Of a stretch of DNA of 64,000 nucleotides, positions 42,720 through 51,831 are shown in pieces. The translations under genes and the position numbers were made by a program. Origin of the DNA: Cupriavidus necator A5-1. GTDB taxonomy: Bacteria > Pseudomonadota > Gammaproteobacteria > Burkholderiales > Burkholderiaceae. The notes beneath the pieces are model-generated. The model had not been told where the DNA came from, did not search any database, and worked only from the letters and a program-made list of their open reading frames with translations. Where the stretch lies: contig NZ_JQLI01000001.1 of assembly GCF_000744095.1 (NCBI RefSeq), forward strand, positions 2,480,001-2,544,000. Reading direction: 5' to 3'. Each line of letters opens with the position of its first letter. The first letter of the stretch is position 1.

Positions 42720-42733
42720 ATCTACTAGTAGAT
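42720..42733. promoter_or_regulatory. downstream palindromic operator, cassette B
   Basis: Perfect ATCTACTAGTAGAT, exactly 125 bp downstream of the promoter operator, as in cassette A. Confidence 0.7.
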
Positions 42734-42810
42734 GCGGAATGAAGAAAGCGACTGCCACAGCCACTGATACCGATTGACGCGATTCACAACATCGCCCCCA
42801 GGAGCCCATC

Positions 42811-43398
42811 ATGAATGCCAAGTTCGCCAAGACCCTGATCACCGCCGCCACCCTTGCTGGCGCCTTTGCTGGTGGCGTGGCCAACGCCGCCGGCGTGAAG
42901 GACAGCACCTTCACCGGCGACAAGTACGGCTATGAATTCCGCGTCGGCAAGGCCGATGCCTTCACCGACGGTGCCCGCACCGGCAATTTCGACCCCTTCA
43001 CCGAAGGCGCCCGTACCGGCAACTTCGACCCGTTCACCGAAGGCGCACGCGTCGGCAAGCCCGATCCGTACACGGACGGCGCGCGCACGGTTGCAGGCCT
43101 GGATCGCAGCGGCGTGTCCTCGCAACCGGCCCGCAGCTTCGACCCGTACACCGATGGCGCACGTGTCGGCAAGGCTGACCCGTACACCGACGGCGCGCGC
43201 ACGGTGGCAGGCCTGGACCGCAGCGGCGTGTCCTCCCAACCGGCCCGCAGCTTCGACCCGTACACCGATGGCGCACGTGTCGGCAAGGCTGACCCGTACA
43301 CCGACGGTGCCCGCACGGTTGCAGGCCTGGACCGCAGCGGCGTGTCGTCGGAACCGGGCCGCAGCATTGACCCGTACACCGACGGCGCCATCGCGTGA
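42811..43398 (+). CDS. exported DPYTDGAR-repeat protein, copy B
   Basis: 195 residues, paralogue of the protein at 40946. The signal peptide is nearly identical (AAGVKDS follows cleavage). Nine repeat units: (x)DAFTDGAR, two DPFTEGAR units, then three alternating pairs of long (26-residue) and short (12-residue) units, ending in IDPYTDGAIA. The central 38-residue repeats are nearly identical at the DNA level (114-bp period), so copy number could change by recombination. CCAGGAGCCC precedes the ATG, as in copy A. Function unknown. Confidence 0.88.
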   Translation: MNAKFAKTLITAATLAGAFAGGVANAAGVKDSTFTGDKYGYEFRVGKADAFTDGARTGNFDPFTEGARTGNFDPFTEGARVGKPDPYTDGARTVAGLDRSGVSSQPARSFDPYTDGARVGKADPYTDGARTVAGLDRSGVSSQPARSFDPYTDGARVGKADPYTDGARTVAGLDRSGVSSEPGRSIDPYTDGAIA

Positions 43399-43472
43399 GA
43401 GCCGGCCGGCCTGGTGCCGGCCATCTGAATCTGCCAGGCCGCCAGCATGCGGCCCGACTCAAGGAGTTGATC

Positions 43473-43574
43473 GTGCGTTGGCTTGACACTGCGCTGATCT
43501 TGGGCGGATGGGTAGGGCTTTGCCTTGTAAGCGGGTCCCTCATTACGCTGATCGCACAAACGCTGCCGGCCTGA
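43473..43574 (+). CDS. 33-residue membrane peptide, copy B
   Basis: Begins at GTG after AAGGAG, reads RWLDTALILGGWVGLCLVSG and ends IAQTLPA. One transmembrane helix. Same length and pattern as the peptide at 41647 in cassette A, with the same position between repeat protein and TetR. The GTG start and good ribosome-binding site support translation. Confidence 0.75.
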   Translation: MRWLDTALILGGWVGLCLVSGSLITLIAQTLPA

Positions 43575-43605
43575 ATTGCCGGCGGCAAGACGAGGAGCTG
43601 GTCCC

Positions 43606-44193
43606 ATGAAAACCCGATCCGTACGCGAGCAGCTGATTGAACATGCGCTGGTGCTGATCCGGCGTCGGGGTTTCAACGGCTTCAGCTACCGCGACCTGGC
43701 CGAACTGGTCGGGGTAAAGACCTCCAGCATCCACTATTACTTCCCGTCCAAGGACGACCTGGTGCTGGAAGCGGTGCGCGAGTACAGCACGCGCATGCAG
43801 GGGCGCCTGGGCGCCATCGACACCAGCCTGCCCCCGGCGGAACAGGCGCGGCAGTACCTGGCGCCACTGCGTGCGGGCGCCGGCACTGACCAGGCCTGCC
43901 TGGTCGCGATGCTATCGGCGGACGTGCTGGCGCTGCCCGAGGCGGTACGCGCGGTGATGCAGGACTACGTCCGCTTCAACGAACAATGGCTGGCACACTT
44001 GTTCGAGCGCGCCGCGGCACAGCGCGAGACGCCGTACCTGGAACCGGCGCCGCAACTGGCACAAGCGGTGTATGGCGCGTTGCAGACCGGCCTGATCAGT
44101 GCGCGGTTGTTCGGCTCGGCGGAGCGGCTTGATGCCGCCGCGTCGCTGTTGACCAGCACCATGCCGGTCGAGCAGGCCTTAGCCGACGCCTAG
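43606..44193 (+). CDS. TetR-family regulator of cassette B
   Basis: 195 residues, GAGGAG before the ATG. Paralogue of the TetR at 41835, with the same HTH (FNGFSYRDLAELVGVKTSSI) but a diverged C-terminal domain (AGAGTDQACLVAMLSADVLALPE). Unlike cassette A, no operator-like palindrome or separate promoter is seen just upstream, so it is probably cotranscribed with the 33-residue peptide. Its last 15 bases overlap the end of the convergent hydrolase gene. Confidence 0.9.
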   Translation: MKTRSVREQLIEHALVLIRRRGFNGFSYRDLAELVGVKTSSIHYYFPSKDDLVLEAVREYSTRMQGRLGAIDTSLPPAEQARQYLAPLRAGAGTDQACLVAMLSADVLALPEAVRAVMQDYVRFNEQWLAHLFERAAAQRETPYLEPAPQLAQAVYGALQTGLISARLFGSAERLDAAASLLTSTMPVEQALADA

Positions 44194-44952
44194 CATGACC
44201 CGGGCCGCGGCGTCGCACAGCCACTGCGGATCGTCGTGGGGCAGGTCGTGGCCGGCCCAGTGGTGTGTCAGCAGCGGCGCGCCCCAGGCCTGCGCGATGC
44301 GTGTGGAACACATCGGATCGACCAGGCGATCGGCTGCGGACGCAACCAGCAGTACCTTGCAGCGAGGCGCGCTAGCGGGCGCGCGATAGCGTGCCGCAGC
44401 CAGCAGTTGCGCCAGCGCCGACTGCCGGCTGACCGGCGCATCGGCGGCGATGGCCTTCCACGCGTCGATATCGCCCGCCAGCGTATCGGCGCGCGCACAG
44501 GTGATGGCGTGGATGGTGCGCTCGCAGAGTTCGCGGTCGTGCCAGCGCTGCGCCACGCGCAGCAGCTTGCCCCAGTTGCGCGGGCGCAGCCGCTGTGCCG
44601 GCGTGCAGAACGGCCGCATGCTGGTATTGACCAGCACCAGCGCGCCGACTTCCTCCGGATGCATGCCCGCCCACTCGGTTGCGACCATCGCGCCGAGCGA
44701 CATTGCCAGCACGCGGTAGGGCCCGTGCGCACTGGCATCCGGCAACTGGCGCCGCACCGCGCCAACCATTTCCCGCACACCCCAGGGCGCCGGCTGCGCC
44801 GACAGTGCCCCGTTGCCCGGCAGGTCCGGTAGCAGCGGACGCCCAAGCCCGGCCGCTTCCCATTGCGTCGGCAACGTCCCCCAATGGCGCGATTCCCGCG
44901 TCAGTCCCCTCAGGAATACCCATCGACCCATGGATCGGCCCATCGCGTTCAT
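44179..44952 (-). CDS. alpha/beta hydrolase
   Basis: 257 residues. The core contains WVFLRGLTRESRHWG, LLPDLPGNGALS, the nucleophile elbow LAMSLGAMVATEWAG, an acid in VASAADRLVDP and a late histidine in HHWAGHDLPHDDP, so a catalytic triad is present; the expected G before the elbow is M (AMSLGAM). The fold resembles the lipase/esterase or epoxide-hydrolase-like single-domain group. Its ATG overlaps the stop of the M14 peptidase gene by four bases (ATGA), so it should be translated with it. Confidence 0.85.
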   Translation of the reverse strand: MNAMGRSMGRWVFLRGLTRESRHWGTLPTQWEAAGLGRPLLPDLPGNGALSAQPAPWGVREMVGAVRRQLPDASAHGPYRVLAMSLGAMVATEWAGMHPEEVGALVLVNTSMRPFCTPAQRLRPRNWGKLLRVAQRWHDRELCERTIHAITCARADTLAGDIDAWKAIAADAPVSRQSALAQLLAAARYRAPASAPRCKVLLVASAADRLVDPMCSTRIAQAWGAPLLTHHWAGHDLPHDDPQWLCDAAARVMLGVG

Positions 44953-45974
44953 CGCGGCGGCTCCTTCTGCCAGTGTGCGCGCGCCTGCTGCTCCAGCTGT
45001 TCGCGCTGCGCGCCGCGCGGCCGCCACCGTTCGGGCGCAAACGCGACCCGGCCCAGGAAGTCGAACAGGCTGACGTGCCGGCGCAGCACGCGCGCGGTGC
45101 GGTGCGCCTTGATCGGATTGAAGATGCCTTCGCGCGAGAACAGCTGGCGCGGGTTCTTCTTGATCCACAGCCACGAGCCCAGTTCCAGCGTCATCGGCAG
45201 GAACAGGTTGCCCGGCTGCGCCAGGTCGTAGGCATGGTCCCACAGGTCGCCGTGCAGCAGGTACTGGTGGCTTTGTGGCTCGAAGGTATAGCCGTGGTGC
45301 GGATGGGCCTGCTCGAACAGCGTCTTGAGCAGGTACATCTCGGCCAGGTGCGCCATCGGCCGGCGCGTGCGCGCGTATGGGAACCAGATGCTGTCGCGCC
45401 AGCCGTAGCCGGAGTGGCAGTCGACCGCAAAGCTGAGCGGGCGCGGCAGCAGTTCTTCCTGCACCACGCGCAGCAGTGCGCGGCTTTCCACTTCCATCGG
45501 CGCGCCGGCCGGGCCGCGGTACCACGGCAGCCAGGCGCCGATACGCTGCCCGCCGGCGAGGAAGGGCACGTGCGCATCGGCGTCCTGCGGCCCGTTGCGC
45601 ATCAGGTCGACGCCGTTGGGGTTGGCGCGGGTGCCGGCCCACATCCCGCCCGGGTTGACGATCGGCATGAACACCAGCCGCACCGCCTGCAGCTCGCGGT
45701 GCAGCAGTTCATCCCACGCCATTCGGCACAGCAGCGAGCGCAGGTAGTCCAGCACCAGCTGCGTGCCAATGCGTTCGAGCCCGTGGATGCCGCCAAATAT
45801 GCCGATCGCGGGCGCTGCCGGATCGCGGCTGCCGAGCGTGGCCACATGCACGGCGAAGCGATGGCCCTGGACCGTGGTTTCGCAGATCACGCGGGTATCC
45901 AGCACATGGCTGCCGGCGTCTAGCAAGGACAGCAGCTGGTCATACTCAGGAAAGCCGGCGGCGCGCGCGATCAT
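44949..45974 (-). CDS. M14-family zinc metallocarboxypeptidase
   Basis: 341 residues. Zinc ligands are seen in GGIHGLERIG (H-x2-E) and DCHSGYG (third histidine), and the catalytic glutamate in MTLELGSWLWIKKNPRQLF. The substrate-shaping NPNGVDLMRNG motif is typical. No signal peptide, so a cytoplasmic carboxypeptidase of the deacylase/AGBL-like or murein-tripeptide type; exact substrate unknown. Coupled to the downstream hydrolase by a 4-bp overlap. Confidence 0.9.
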   Translation of the reverse strand: MIARAAGFPEYDQLLSLLDAGSHVLDTRVICETTVQGHRFAVHVATLGSRDPAAPAIGIFGGIHGLERIGTQLVLDYLRSLLCRMAWDELLHRELQAVRLVFMPIVNPGGMWAGTRANPNGVDLMRNGPQDADAHVPFLAGGQRIGAWLPWYRGPAGAPMEVESRALLRVVQEELLPRPLSFAVDCHSGYGWRDSIWFPYARTRRPMAHLAEMYLLKTLFEQAHPHHGYTFEPQSHQYLLHGDLWDHAYDLAQPGNLFLPMTLELGSWLWIKKNPRQLFSREGIFNPIKAHRTARVLRRHVSLFDFLGRVAFAPERWRPRGAQREQLEQQARAHWQKEPPR

Positions 45975-46109
45975 GCAGTTCAGGTTAGTGGCAATGCGGC
46001 GTCCGCGCCAGCCGAAGCCGGCAAGCCTGGCGCCGCGCGGTGACCACGCAGTGATGATCGCAGCAAGATTTCCGATAGCGGCATCGGCGCTTTGCGCATG
46101 CGCGGGTCT

Positions 46110-47003
46110 TCAGGCGGCCTGCGCCTCGGTGGCCGGCTCGGCCAGCGCCACGCATTCCACGAACGCGCCGACGAGCCGTGTGTCGCGCCGGCTTTTCAGG
46201 CAATAGAGGTATTCATGGAGTACCGGCGCACCGTGGGCTAACGGCACCACGCGCAGCAGCGGGTCGCGCGGCACTTCGCCCAGCGGTACCACGCTGGCGC
46301 CCAGGCCCAGCCGGATCGCTTCGTAGATCGCCTCGCGGCTGCCGATCACCGTGTGCGGCGGCAGTTCCTGCCCGCAGGCGGCCAGCGCATCCTCGGTGGC
46401 CTTGCGCGTCATCGAGCCATGCTCGCGCACCAGCAGGTGGCAGCCGCGCAGCTGCGGCAGTTCGACCCGGGTCAGCCCCGCCAGCGCATGGTCCGGATGG
46501 ACCACCAGCACCATCGGATCCGACGCCAGCCGGATGCGCGCCAGGCGCTCGTCGTCGACCGGGTGCGAGGACACCGCTGCATCGATGCGGTACTCGAACA
46601 GCGCTTCCAGCATCTGCTGCGAGTTTCCAGTGTCCAGGCTGACGTCGATGGCCGGGTAGCGCTGCCGGAACGCCGCCACCGCGCGCAGGATGTAGTAGGG
46701 TCCCGTAGCGCCGATGCGCAGGTTGCCAAAACGCAGGTTGCCGGCGTTGCGCAGCAGGTAGTCGGCATGGCCTTCCTGCTGCATCAGCTGCTCGACCATC
46801 GGCATCAGCGCCACGCCCACGTCGCTCAGGTCGACCCGGCTGGCGCGGCGGTGGAACAGCTCCACGCCGTAGGTCTCTTCGAGCTGGCGGATGCGGCCGG
46901 TCACCGTAGGCTGGCTGACGCGCAGCTGCCGGGCAGCCATGGTGATGCTGCCCTGGCGCGCGACTTCGAAAAAGGTCATCAGCAGGTCGCCAAGCATGGT
47001 CAT
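46110..47003 (-). CDS. LysR-family transcriptional regulator
   Basis: 297 residues. HTH at residues 1-60 (FFEVARQGSITMAARQLRVSQPTVTGRIRQLEETYGVELFHRR), then a LysR effector domain. It is transcribed in the same direction as the phospholipase C gene (upstream) and the M14 peptidase (downstream). Its leader lies against no divergent gene, so the target is not obvious; either neighbour is possible. Confidence 0.88.
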   Translation of the reverse strand: MTMLGDLLMTFFEVARQGSITMAARQLRVSQPTVTGRIRQLEETYGVELFHRRASRVDLSDVGVALMPMVEQLMQQEGHADYLLRNAGNLRFGNLRIGATGPYYILRAVAAFRQRYPAIDVSLDTGNSQQMLEALFEYRIDAAVSSHPVDDERLARIRLASDPMVLVVHPDHALAGLTRVELPQLRGCHLLVREHGSMTRKATEDALAACGQELPPHTVIGSREAIYEAIRLGLGASVVPLGEVPRDPLLRVVPLAHGAPVLHEYLYCLKSRRDTRLVGAFVECVALAEPATEAQAA

Positions 47004-47145
47004 CCGCAGGGTTGTGGGGGTAGTGGACCGGACAGGTCCGGACGACCGCGCAGTCTAGCGGGCCAATATGACAAAACGGCTACGCCCGCCGCGGCCGCGA
47101 TGGGCCGGAGCGGGCGCAGCACTGCGCACCGGAAGGCGCGGGACG

Positions 47146-49308
47146 TCAGTCGATCACACCCATCGCCGGGTCCGACACGCTGTCCCTGCCGGTTTCGATG
47201 CGGCCGCCAAAGCGCCGCATAAAGGCACCGTGGCCACCCTGCGTGGCGGTCACGGTGAAGTCGTACCAGTTGCCCTGCCGGCCCACCGGCCAGTGCTGGT
47301 CGAGCTGCTTGCCGGCCGGGATCTCGAAGGTCCACGGGCCGTCATCGCGGTAGGCATTGGGCTGTACCGTGAAGGTGCAGGCAGCGCTGCCGGTATTGAT
47401 CATCGTCAGGTACACGGCCGCGTTGGCGATGTCGTAGCAGACGCGGATCTCCGGCGCGGCACCGGCTGCCGTGACCGCGGCCACGTCGCCGCTGAAGGCG
47501 CGATGGAAGCCGTTGGGGCCGAGCACCCACAGGTCGTACTTGCCGCTGTCGGCCGAGAACACATCCCAGCTGCCATGCAGTTCCTTGCCCGGCTCGACCA
47601 GGTAGCGACGCGGCACGCGGTCCAGGTGCAGGCGGTCGTAGACGTGGAACACTGCCGCGGCCGTGCCGGTATTGGCGAACAGCAGCCACAGCCCGCGACT
47701 GTCGCGGGCGTCTTCCCGCGCGCTGACATGCAGCTCATAGGGCAGGGCGCGCGACGGACGCGTGCCGGTGTCCTGTTGCGGCATCTGCTGGCTGTCCGCC
47801 GCGGGCAGCGCCACCTGCGGCAGCACGCCCTGCGCGGTGCGGATCGCGTCGGCGCTGACCTTGTCGCGATTCGGCAGCGAGGGCAGCGGGTTGGCGTTCG
47901 GGCTGACGAAGTTGAAGGCCGAGGTCAGGTCGCCTGCCACCGCGCGGCGGAAGCCGCTGATATTGGGCTCGGCCACGCCGAAGCGGGCTTCCAGGAAGCG
48001 CAGCACCGAGGTGTGGTCGAACACCTGCGAGTTGACCCAGCCGCCGCGGCTCCACGGCGACACCACGTACATCGGCACGCGCGGGCCGGGGCCGTAGGGA
48101 TGCTTGTCGACGTGGTACTCGGGCGCGACGTCTTCCGGGGCGAGCGTGGTGGCGCCGGCCAGCGTGTCGTTGTCCCAGGCCGGTGCGCACGGCGGCGGCA
48201 CGTGGTCGAAGAAGCCGTCGTTCTCGTCGAAGTTGATCAGCAGCACGGTCTTGCTCCAGACCGCGGGGTTGGCGGTCAGCGCATTGAGTACCTCCTGCGT
48301 GTACCACGCGCCCTGCACCGGGCTCGACGGCCCGGGGTGCTCCGAGTACGTGGCCGGCGCCACGATCCACGACACCTGCGGCAGCTTGCCGGCGGCCACA
48401 TCGTCGCGCAGCGCCTGCAGGAAGCCGCCGTCGGGCATGGTGTTGGCCACGCCCTTGAGCAGCGGGCTGATGGCATCGTCGGCGCTGGTGTACGGCGGGT
48501 AGGGGCTGCCGTTGGCCTGGTTGCCGCGCGCGGCGTTGGCGTCGCGGTATTGCTTGAAACCCGCGAGGGGGTTGTCGGTGAAGTTGTCCGGCATGTTCTG
48601 GTAGACCTTCCAGTTCACGCCGGCCGTGTCCAGCCGTTCCGGGTAGGTCTTCCAGGTATAAGGCGGGGCCGAGCCCGTGAACGAATCGCCGCTGTTGTCG
48701 ATCACCGGGCCGCCGTTGGCGCCACCAGGGTCGTTGGTGCCGGTCCAGTGGAACAGGCGGTTGGGGTTGGTGCCGCCATGGAAGCTGCAGTGGTAGGCAT
48801 CACACAGCGTGAAGGCATTGGCCAGCGCCACCTGGAAGTCGAGCTCGGCCTCGGTGTAGTAGCCCATCGACTGGGTCTGCTTGTAGGTCGGCCACTTGTT
48901 CATGCGGCCCAGGTCCCACGCGTTCTGCGCATCGGGGTAGGAGTGCGGCGTGCCGCTGACGCGCTGCGCGTTGCCGGTGCTGCTGTCGAGGTGATAGGGC
49001 AGCACGGTGCGGCTGGTGCCGCCGTTGATATAGGTTTGCTGCAAGACGTTCAGGCCGCCCGCCAGCGGGATCGGGAAGCGGTCGCCAAAGCCTCGCACGC
49101 CGCGCAGCGTGCCGAAGTAGTTGTCGAACGAGCGGTTCTCCTGCATGAGGATGACGACGTGCTCGACATCGCGGATGGTGCCGGTGGCGTTATTGGCCGG
49201 GATCGCCAGCGCACGGCGGATGGCGGGCGGAAAGGCGGCCAGCGCGGCGGCGGCAGCGGTGCTGCCGCCGGCGAGCTTGAGGAAATTGCGTCTGCTTTGG
49301 GGGTTCAT
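47146..49308 (-). CDS. plcN: phosphocholine-type phospholipase C, Tat-exported
   Basis: Cleaves phosphatidylcholine or similar lipids to diacylglycerol and a phosphoalcohol. 720 residues. The N-terminus is a twin-arginine signal ([11 protein letters not shown]) with a long hydrophobic region. The alkaline-phosphatase-like catalytic core begins [19 protein letters not shown], whose Asn/Ser/Glu motif is the family signature, and continues with the [12 protein letters not shown] and [18 protein letters not shown] metal-binding segments. Two C-terminal DUF756-type beta domains follow ([12 protein letters not shown] and the FTVTATQG strand). Hemolytic versus non-hemolytic subtype cannot be told. 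Follows a small lipoprotein gene on the same strand. Confidence 0.93.
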   Translation of the reverse strand: MNPQSRRNFLKLAGGSTAAAAALAAFPPAIRRALAIPANNATGTIRDVEHVVILMQENRSFDNYFGTLRGVRGFGDRFPIPLAGGLNVLQQTYINGGTSRTVLPYHLDSSTGNAQRVSGTPHSYPDAQNAWDLGRMNKWPTYKQTQSMGYYTEAELDFQVALANAFTLCDAYHCSFHGGTNPNRLFHWTGTNDPGGANGGPVIDNSGDSFTGSAPPYTWKTYPERLDTAGVNWKVYQNMPDNFTDNPLAGFKQYRDANAARGNQANGSPYPPYTSADDAISPLLKGVANTMPDGGFLQALRDDVAAGKLPQVSWIVAPATYSEHPGPSSPVQGAWYTQEVLNALTANPAVWSKTVLLINFDENDGFFDHVPPPCAPAWDNDTLAGATTLAPEDVAPEYHVDKHPYGPGPRVPMYVVSPWSRGGWVNSQVFDHTSVLRFLEARFGVAEPNISGFRRAVAGDLTSAFNFVSPNANPLPSLPNRDKVSADAIRTAQGVLPQVALPAADSQQMPQQDTGTRPSRALPYELHVSAREDARDSRGLWLLFANTGTAAAVFHVYDRLHLDRVPRRYLVEPGKELHGSWDVFSADSGKYDLWVLGPNGFHRAFSGDVAAVTAAGAAPEIRVCYDIANAAVYLTMINTGSAACTFTVQPNAYRDDGPWTFEIPAGKQLDQHWPVGRQGNWYDFTVTATQGGHGAFMRRFGGRIETGRDSVSDPAMGVID

Positions 49309-49360
49309 GGATTCTGTGCCGGGTGTTTGTTCGGGAAGGGAAGACAGGCCGGGCCCGGCT

Positions 49361-49597
49361 TCAGGGCGCGCAGCGCATCTGCGGCTTCACGGCAGGCGTC
49401 TCGCCAGGCCGGTCGCTGCCGTTACCCTGGCCGGGGTTGCCGCCGGTGCCGGGGGCGCCCGGCGTGGCCGGCGCTGCATTGGGCGAGCCGGTGGCGGGGC
49501 TGTCGCCGGAATCGCCGCCGCAGGCGCTCAGCGCCGTGCACAGCAGCAGGGCAGCCAGCCAGTGCGGCCGGGCAAGGGTGGAAGGTCGGAAGGTCAT
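49361..49597 (-). CDS. small lipoprotein upstream of phospholipase C
   Basis: 78 residues; GGAGATG precedes the ATG. Signal sequence ends with LLLCTALSAC, a good lipobox, then a Gly/Pro/Ser-rich, presumably disordered mature part. 52 bp before the phospholipase gene, so probably in the same transcript. Function unknown. Confidence 0.72.
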   Translation of the reverse strand: MTFRPSTLARPHWLAALLLCTALSACGGDSGDSPATGSPNAAPATPGAPGTGGNPGQGNGSDRPGETPAVKPQMRCAP

Positions 49598-49822
49598 GGT
49601 TCATCTCCTGCAGGGATCGGTAGCGTGGCGCCCGCAGAGTAAGAACCGGGGTTGTCACCGTGGTGACAGAGAGGCAAAGAATGCTGATGGAGCTATTCAG
49701 ATTCTTGGAAGCATTGCAGACAAGGCAGGCGTGACAAGGCCGCGCGGGGCAAGTGAGCAGCCCCTTGTAAACTGCTTATAGGGTAAGTTCTCAATAAAAC
49801 GGGGCAAGCGGCGGCACGTCGC

Positions 49823-51442
49823 TCAGGTCGAGCGAGCGATGCGCTGTTCGAGGAGGTGGGGAAGTCGGGGAATGTGATTGGTGTGTGTGATGCGGTCCGC
49901 CAGGTAGTCCCAGAACGAGATTCCCAGCTTTCGACAGGTCTTCTTCAAGCTCGAGAAGGTGTCACGGCATTGACGACCGAGTTCGCTGCGCGTGCCGCCA
50001 CTGATCTTCTGCTTTTTCACGTGGTCGCGAATGTCGCGTTCACTGCCGTTGGTATGCAGTGGGATCTCGGGGCGTTCGAGCACCAAGAGCAGCTCGGACT
50101 TGTTCTTGTGAAGGCGTCTGAGCAAACGGTCCAGCGTTGCGTAACGGGTCTTTTGGATGAAGACTGCGTCAAAGCGTTTTTGCAGTTCGGCTTTGCGCCG
50201 GATCGTCGGATTCTGCTTGTATTCCTTCAGATCCGCATAGAGCGACCAGATTTCGCTGCGCACACGGGCAATATCCTCTCGATGTAGGTCATTGAGCGGC
50301 AGCAGCTTGTGCACGAGACGCTCGGCGTGGACCCAGCATAAGCCGTGAATCAACACATTGAACTGTCCCGCATCATCGCTGATGATGGCCAGATCCTGGG
50401 CTACGCCACGTCGCCTCAGGCTGCCCACTAATGCCCCTTCGGTGGCGATGTTCCGGTGGCGGGTAACGTCCATGCCCAGGCTGTCCAGATGAGACAGCCA
50501 CGCACTCTGGTTGGCGAAGCTCGCGCACTCATGCTGACGCAGCCCTTCCACGAACGCCTGTGGGAGCTCATGCTTTTTCATGTAGGAGAAGGCCTCGTCG
50601 TTGACCCGGTAGCCATGTCCCGCTGCGAGCAGTTCGAGGAAATTGATGCGGCTCTTCGTGCTTGTGCTTTTGAACCAGGCGAAGTGCTCGTTACCGATGT
50701 GGGTGACATAGCCGTTGCGGCCCTGATGCCGCGTGCCGGTGTCGTCGACCGTCACATACGCCGAGAGCGCCAGCCCCGTCGACAGCAGACCCTCCTTTTC
50801 CTCATGGAAGCACTGCTTGTCCTCCTGCAGCAGCGCATTCATCTGCCCGGACGAGATCTCGATACCCCATTCCCGCAACTGCTCGCACAGCAGCGGCTGC
50901 GTCACGTGGCAGTGGTGATATTGGTACAGCACGTAACTGACCAGTGTCGCGCCAAAGTGGCTGCCGGCAACGGCCTTGGGCAGCTGCCCGGTCAGCGTTT
51001 GACCGTCCGGAGTCTGCCAGCGTGCGAGCCGGTAGCGCGTATTGTGGGTCCCGATCACGAGGTCCTGCACCACGAAATCCCGGTAGCCCTTGAACCGCGA
51101 GCCAGACGGGATAGACTCGGGCGGCTGGATGACTTGCTCGCAATCGATCTTCAGCTGCCCCGTCTTGCTCCTGGCGGGCGAACCGCGTCGACCGGCTGGT
51201 TTGCCCTGCTGCCGCCGATTGGACTCGCTGGTTTTGCCGGCCTCCTCATGCATGCGGCTTGGCTTGAACGTCGGGCGCTTCTTCTCTCCCTTGAGCACCG
51301 CGACCTCGTCTTTCATGTGCCCCGCGTTCTCCACCAGACGATGGATGAGCGCCACGAGATCTTCACCCCAGGCCAGCACCTTCAGCACCGCCGGCGTACG
51401 TTCGGCCTCGGCAATGTACGGCGCAACAAGCTTCTTCTTCAC
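49823..51442 (-). CDS. IS66-family transposase
   Basis: 539 residues from a GTG start. A basic N-terminal region is followed by a zinc-finger-like/central part and the DDE domain: first Asp in YVTVDDTGTRHQG, second in AIISDDAGQFNVLIHG, and the Glu in TNGSERDIR. The coiled segment RTPAVLKVLAWGEDLVALIHRLVEN near the start resembles the small frame upstream (51456-51635), as if that frame is a duplicated N-terminal domain. No stop or frameshift is seen, so it may be active. Confidence 0.88.
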   Translation of the reverse strand: MKKKLVAPYIAEAERTPAVLKVLAWGEDLVALIHRLVENAGHMKDEVAVLKGEKKRPTFKPSRMHEEAGKTSESNRRQQGKPAGRRGSPARSKTGQLKIDCEQVIQPPESIPSGSRFKGYRDFVVQDLVIGTHNTRYRLARWQTPDGQTLTGQLPKAVAGSHFGATLVSYVLYQYHHCHVTQPLLCEQLREWGIEISSGQMNALLQEDKQCFHEEKEGLLSTGLALSAYVTVDDTGTRHQGRNGYVTHIGNEHFAWFKSTSTKSRINFLELLAAGHGYRVNDEAFSYMKKHELPQAFVEGLRQHECASFANQSAWLSHLDSLGMDVTRHRNIATEGALVGSLRRRGVAQDLAIISDDAGQFNVLIHGLCWVHAERLVHKLLPLNDLHREDIARVRSEIWSLYADLKEYKQNPTIRRKAELQKRFDAVFIQKTRYATLDRLLRRLHKNKSELLLVLERPEIPLHTNGSERDIRDHVKKQKISGGTRSELGRQCRDTFSSLKKTCRKLGISFWDYLADRITHTNHIPRLPHLLEQRIARST

Positions 51443-51455
51443 GGCCGCAGTCAGG

Positions 51456-51635
51456 CTACGCGCGCTTTGCAGCTCTTCTCAGCTCGGCGAGTTCCTGTTC
51501 CAGTTGCTCCTTCTCCTGCTGCAAGCCATTGGCCATGTCGACCAATCCCTCAACCCATGCCAACACCTCAAGTTCTTTTGGCGTCAATCCTTCTCGCGCG
51601 ATGTCCGGCAGCGTGATTTTTTGGCAAGTGGTCAT
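51456..51635 (-). CDS. small accessory ORF of the IS66 element
   Basis: 59 residues (MTTCQKITLPDIAREGLTPK then ELEVLAWVEGLVDMANGLQQ and a Glu-rich coiled coil). It ends 13 bp before the transposase start, inside the element. It resembles the N-terminus of the transposase, suggesting a regulatory or DNA-binding helper or a remnant of an ancestral fusion. Confidence 0.6.
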   Translation of the reverse strand: MTTCQKITLPDIAREGLTPKELEVLAWVEGLVDMANGLQQEKEQLEQELAELRRAAKRA

Positions 51636-51831
51636 GACCTGGGCAGCGTGGATGGCGACGGCGAAAGTTAACATCTCCACCCAGCGTTTACAAGTGGAAC
51701 TCGTTGCGGCTTACGGCAAGGTCGCGCCGATATTTCCACCCCGACATTCCAGTCACCGGCCACGCCTCACCACCTGGCCTTGCCCCGGCTTATTGAGAAC
51801 TTACCTTATAGGTATGCAATTATGATCACCC

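Larger units (their letters stand above)
49783..51804. mobile_element. IS66-family insertion sequence with intact ends
   Basis: 2022 bp. Terminal inverted repeats: left end GTAAGTTCTCAATAA then CGGGGCAAG; right end the reverse complement with two mismatches. The element is flanked by the perfect 8-bp direct repeat CTTATAGG (49775-49782 and 51805-51812), the target duplication length of IS66. It encodes one full transposase and a short upstream reading frame. Intact ends and duplication suggest a recent insertion. Confidence 0.92.

Noticed and set aside
43051..43380. 114-bp DNA repeats considered as CRISPR or mobile repeats
   Set aside because: They encode in-frame 38-residue protein repeats in a gene with start, signal peptide and stop.
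47068..49623. Long plus-strand open frame (851 codons) opposite phospholipase C
   Set aside because: Antisense artefact of GC-rich codon usage; phospholipase C on the other strand is unmistakable.
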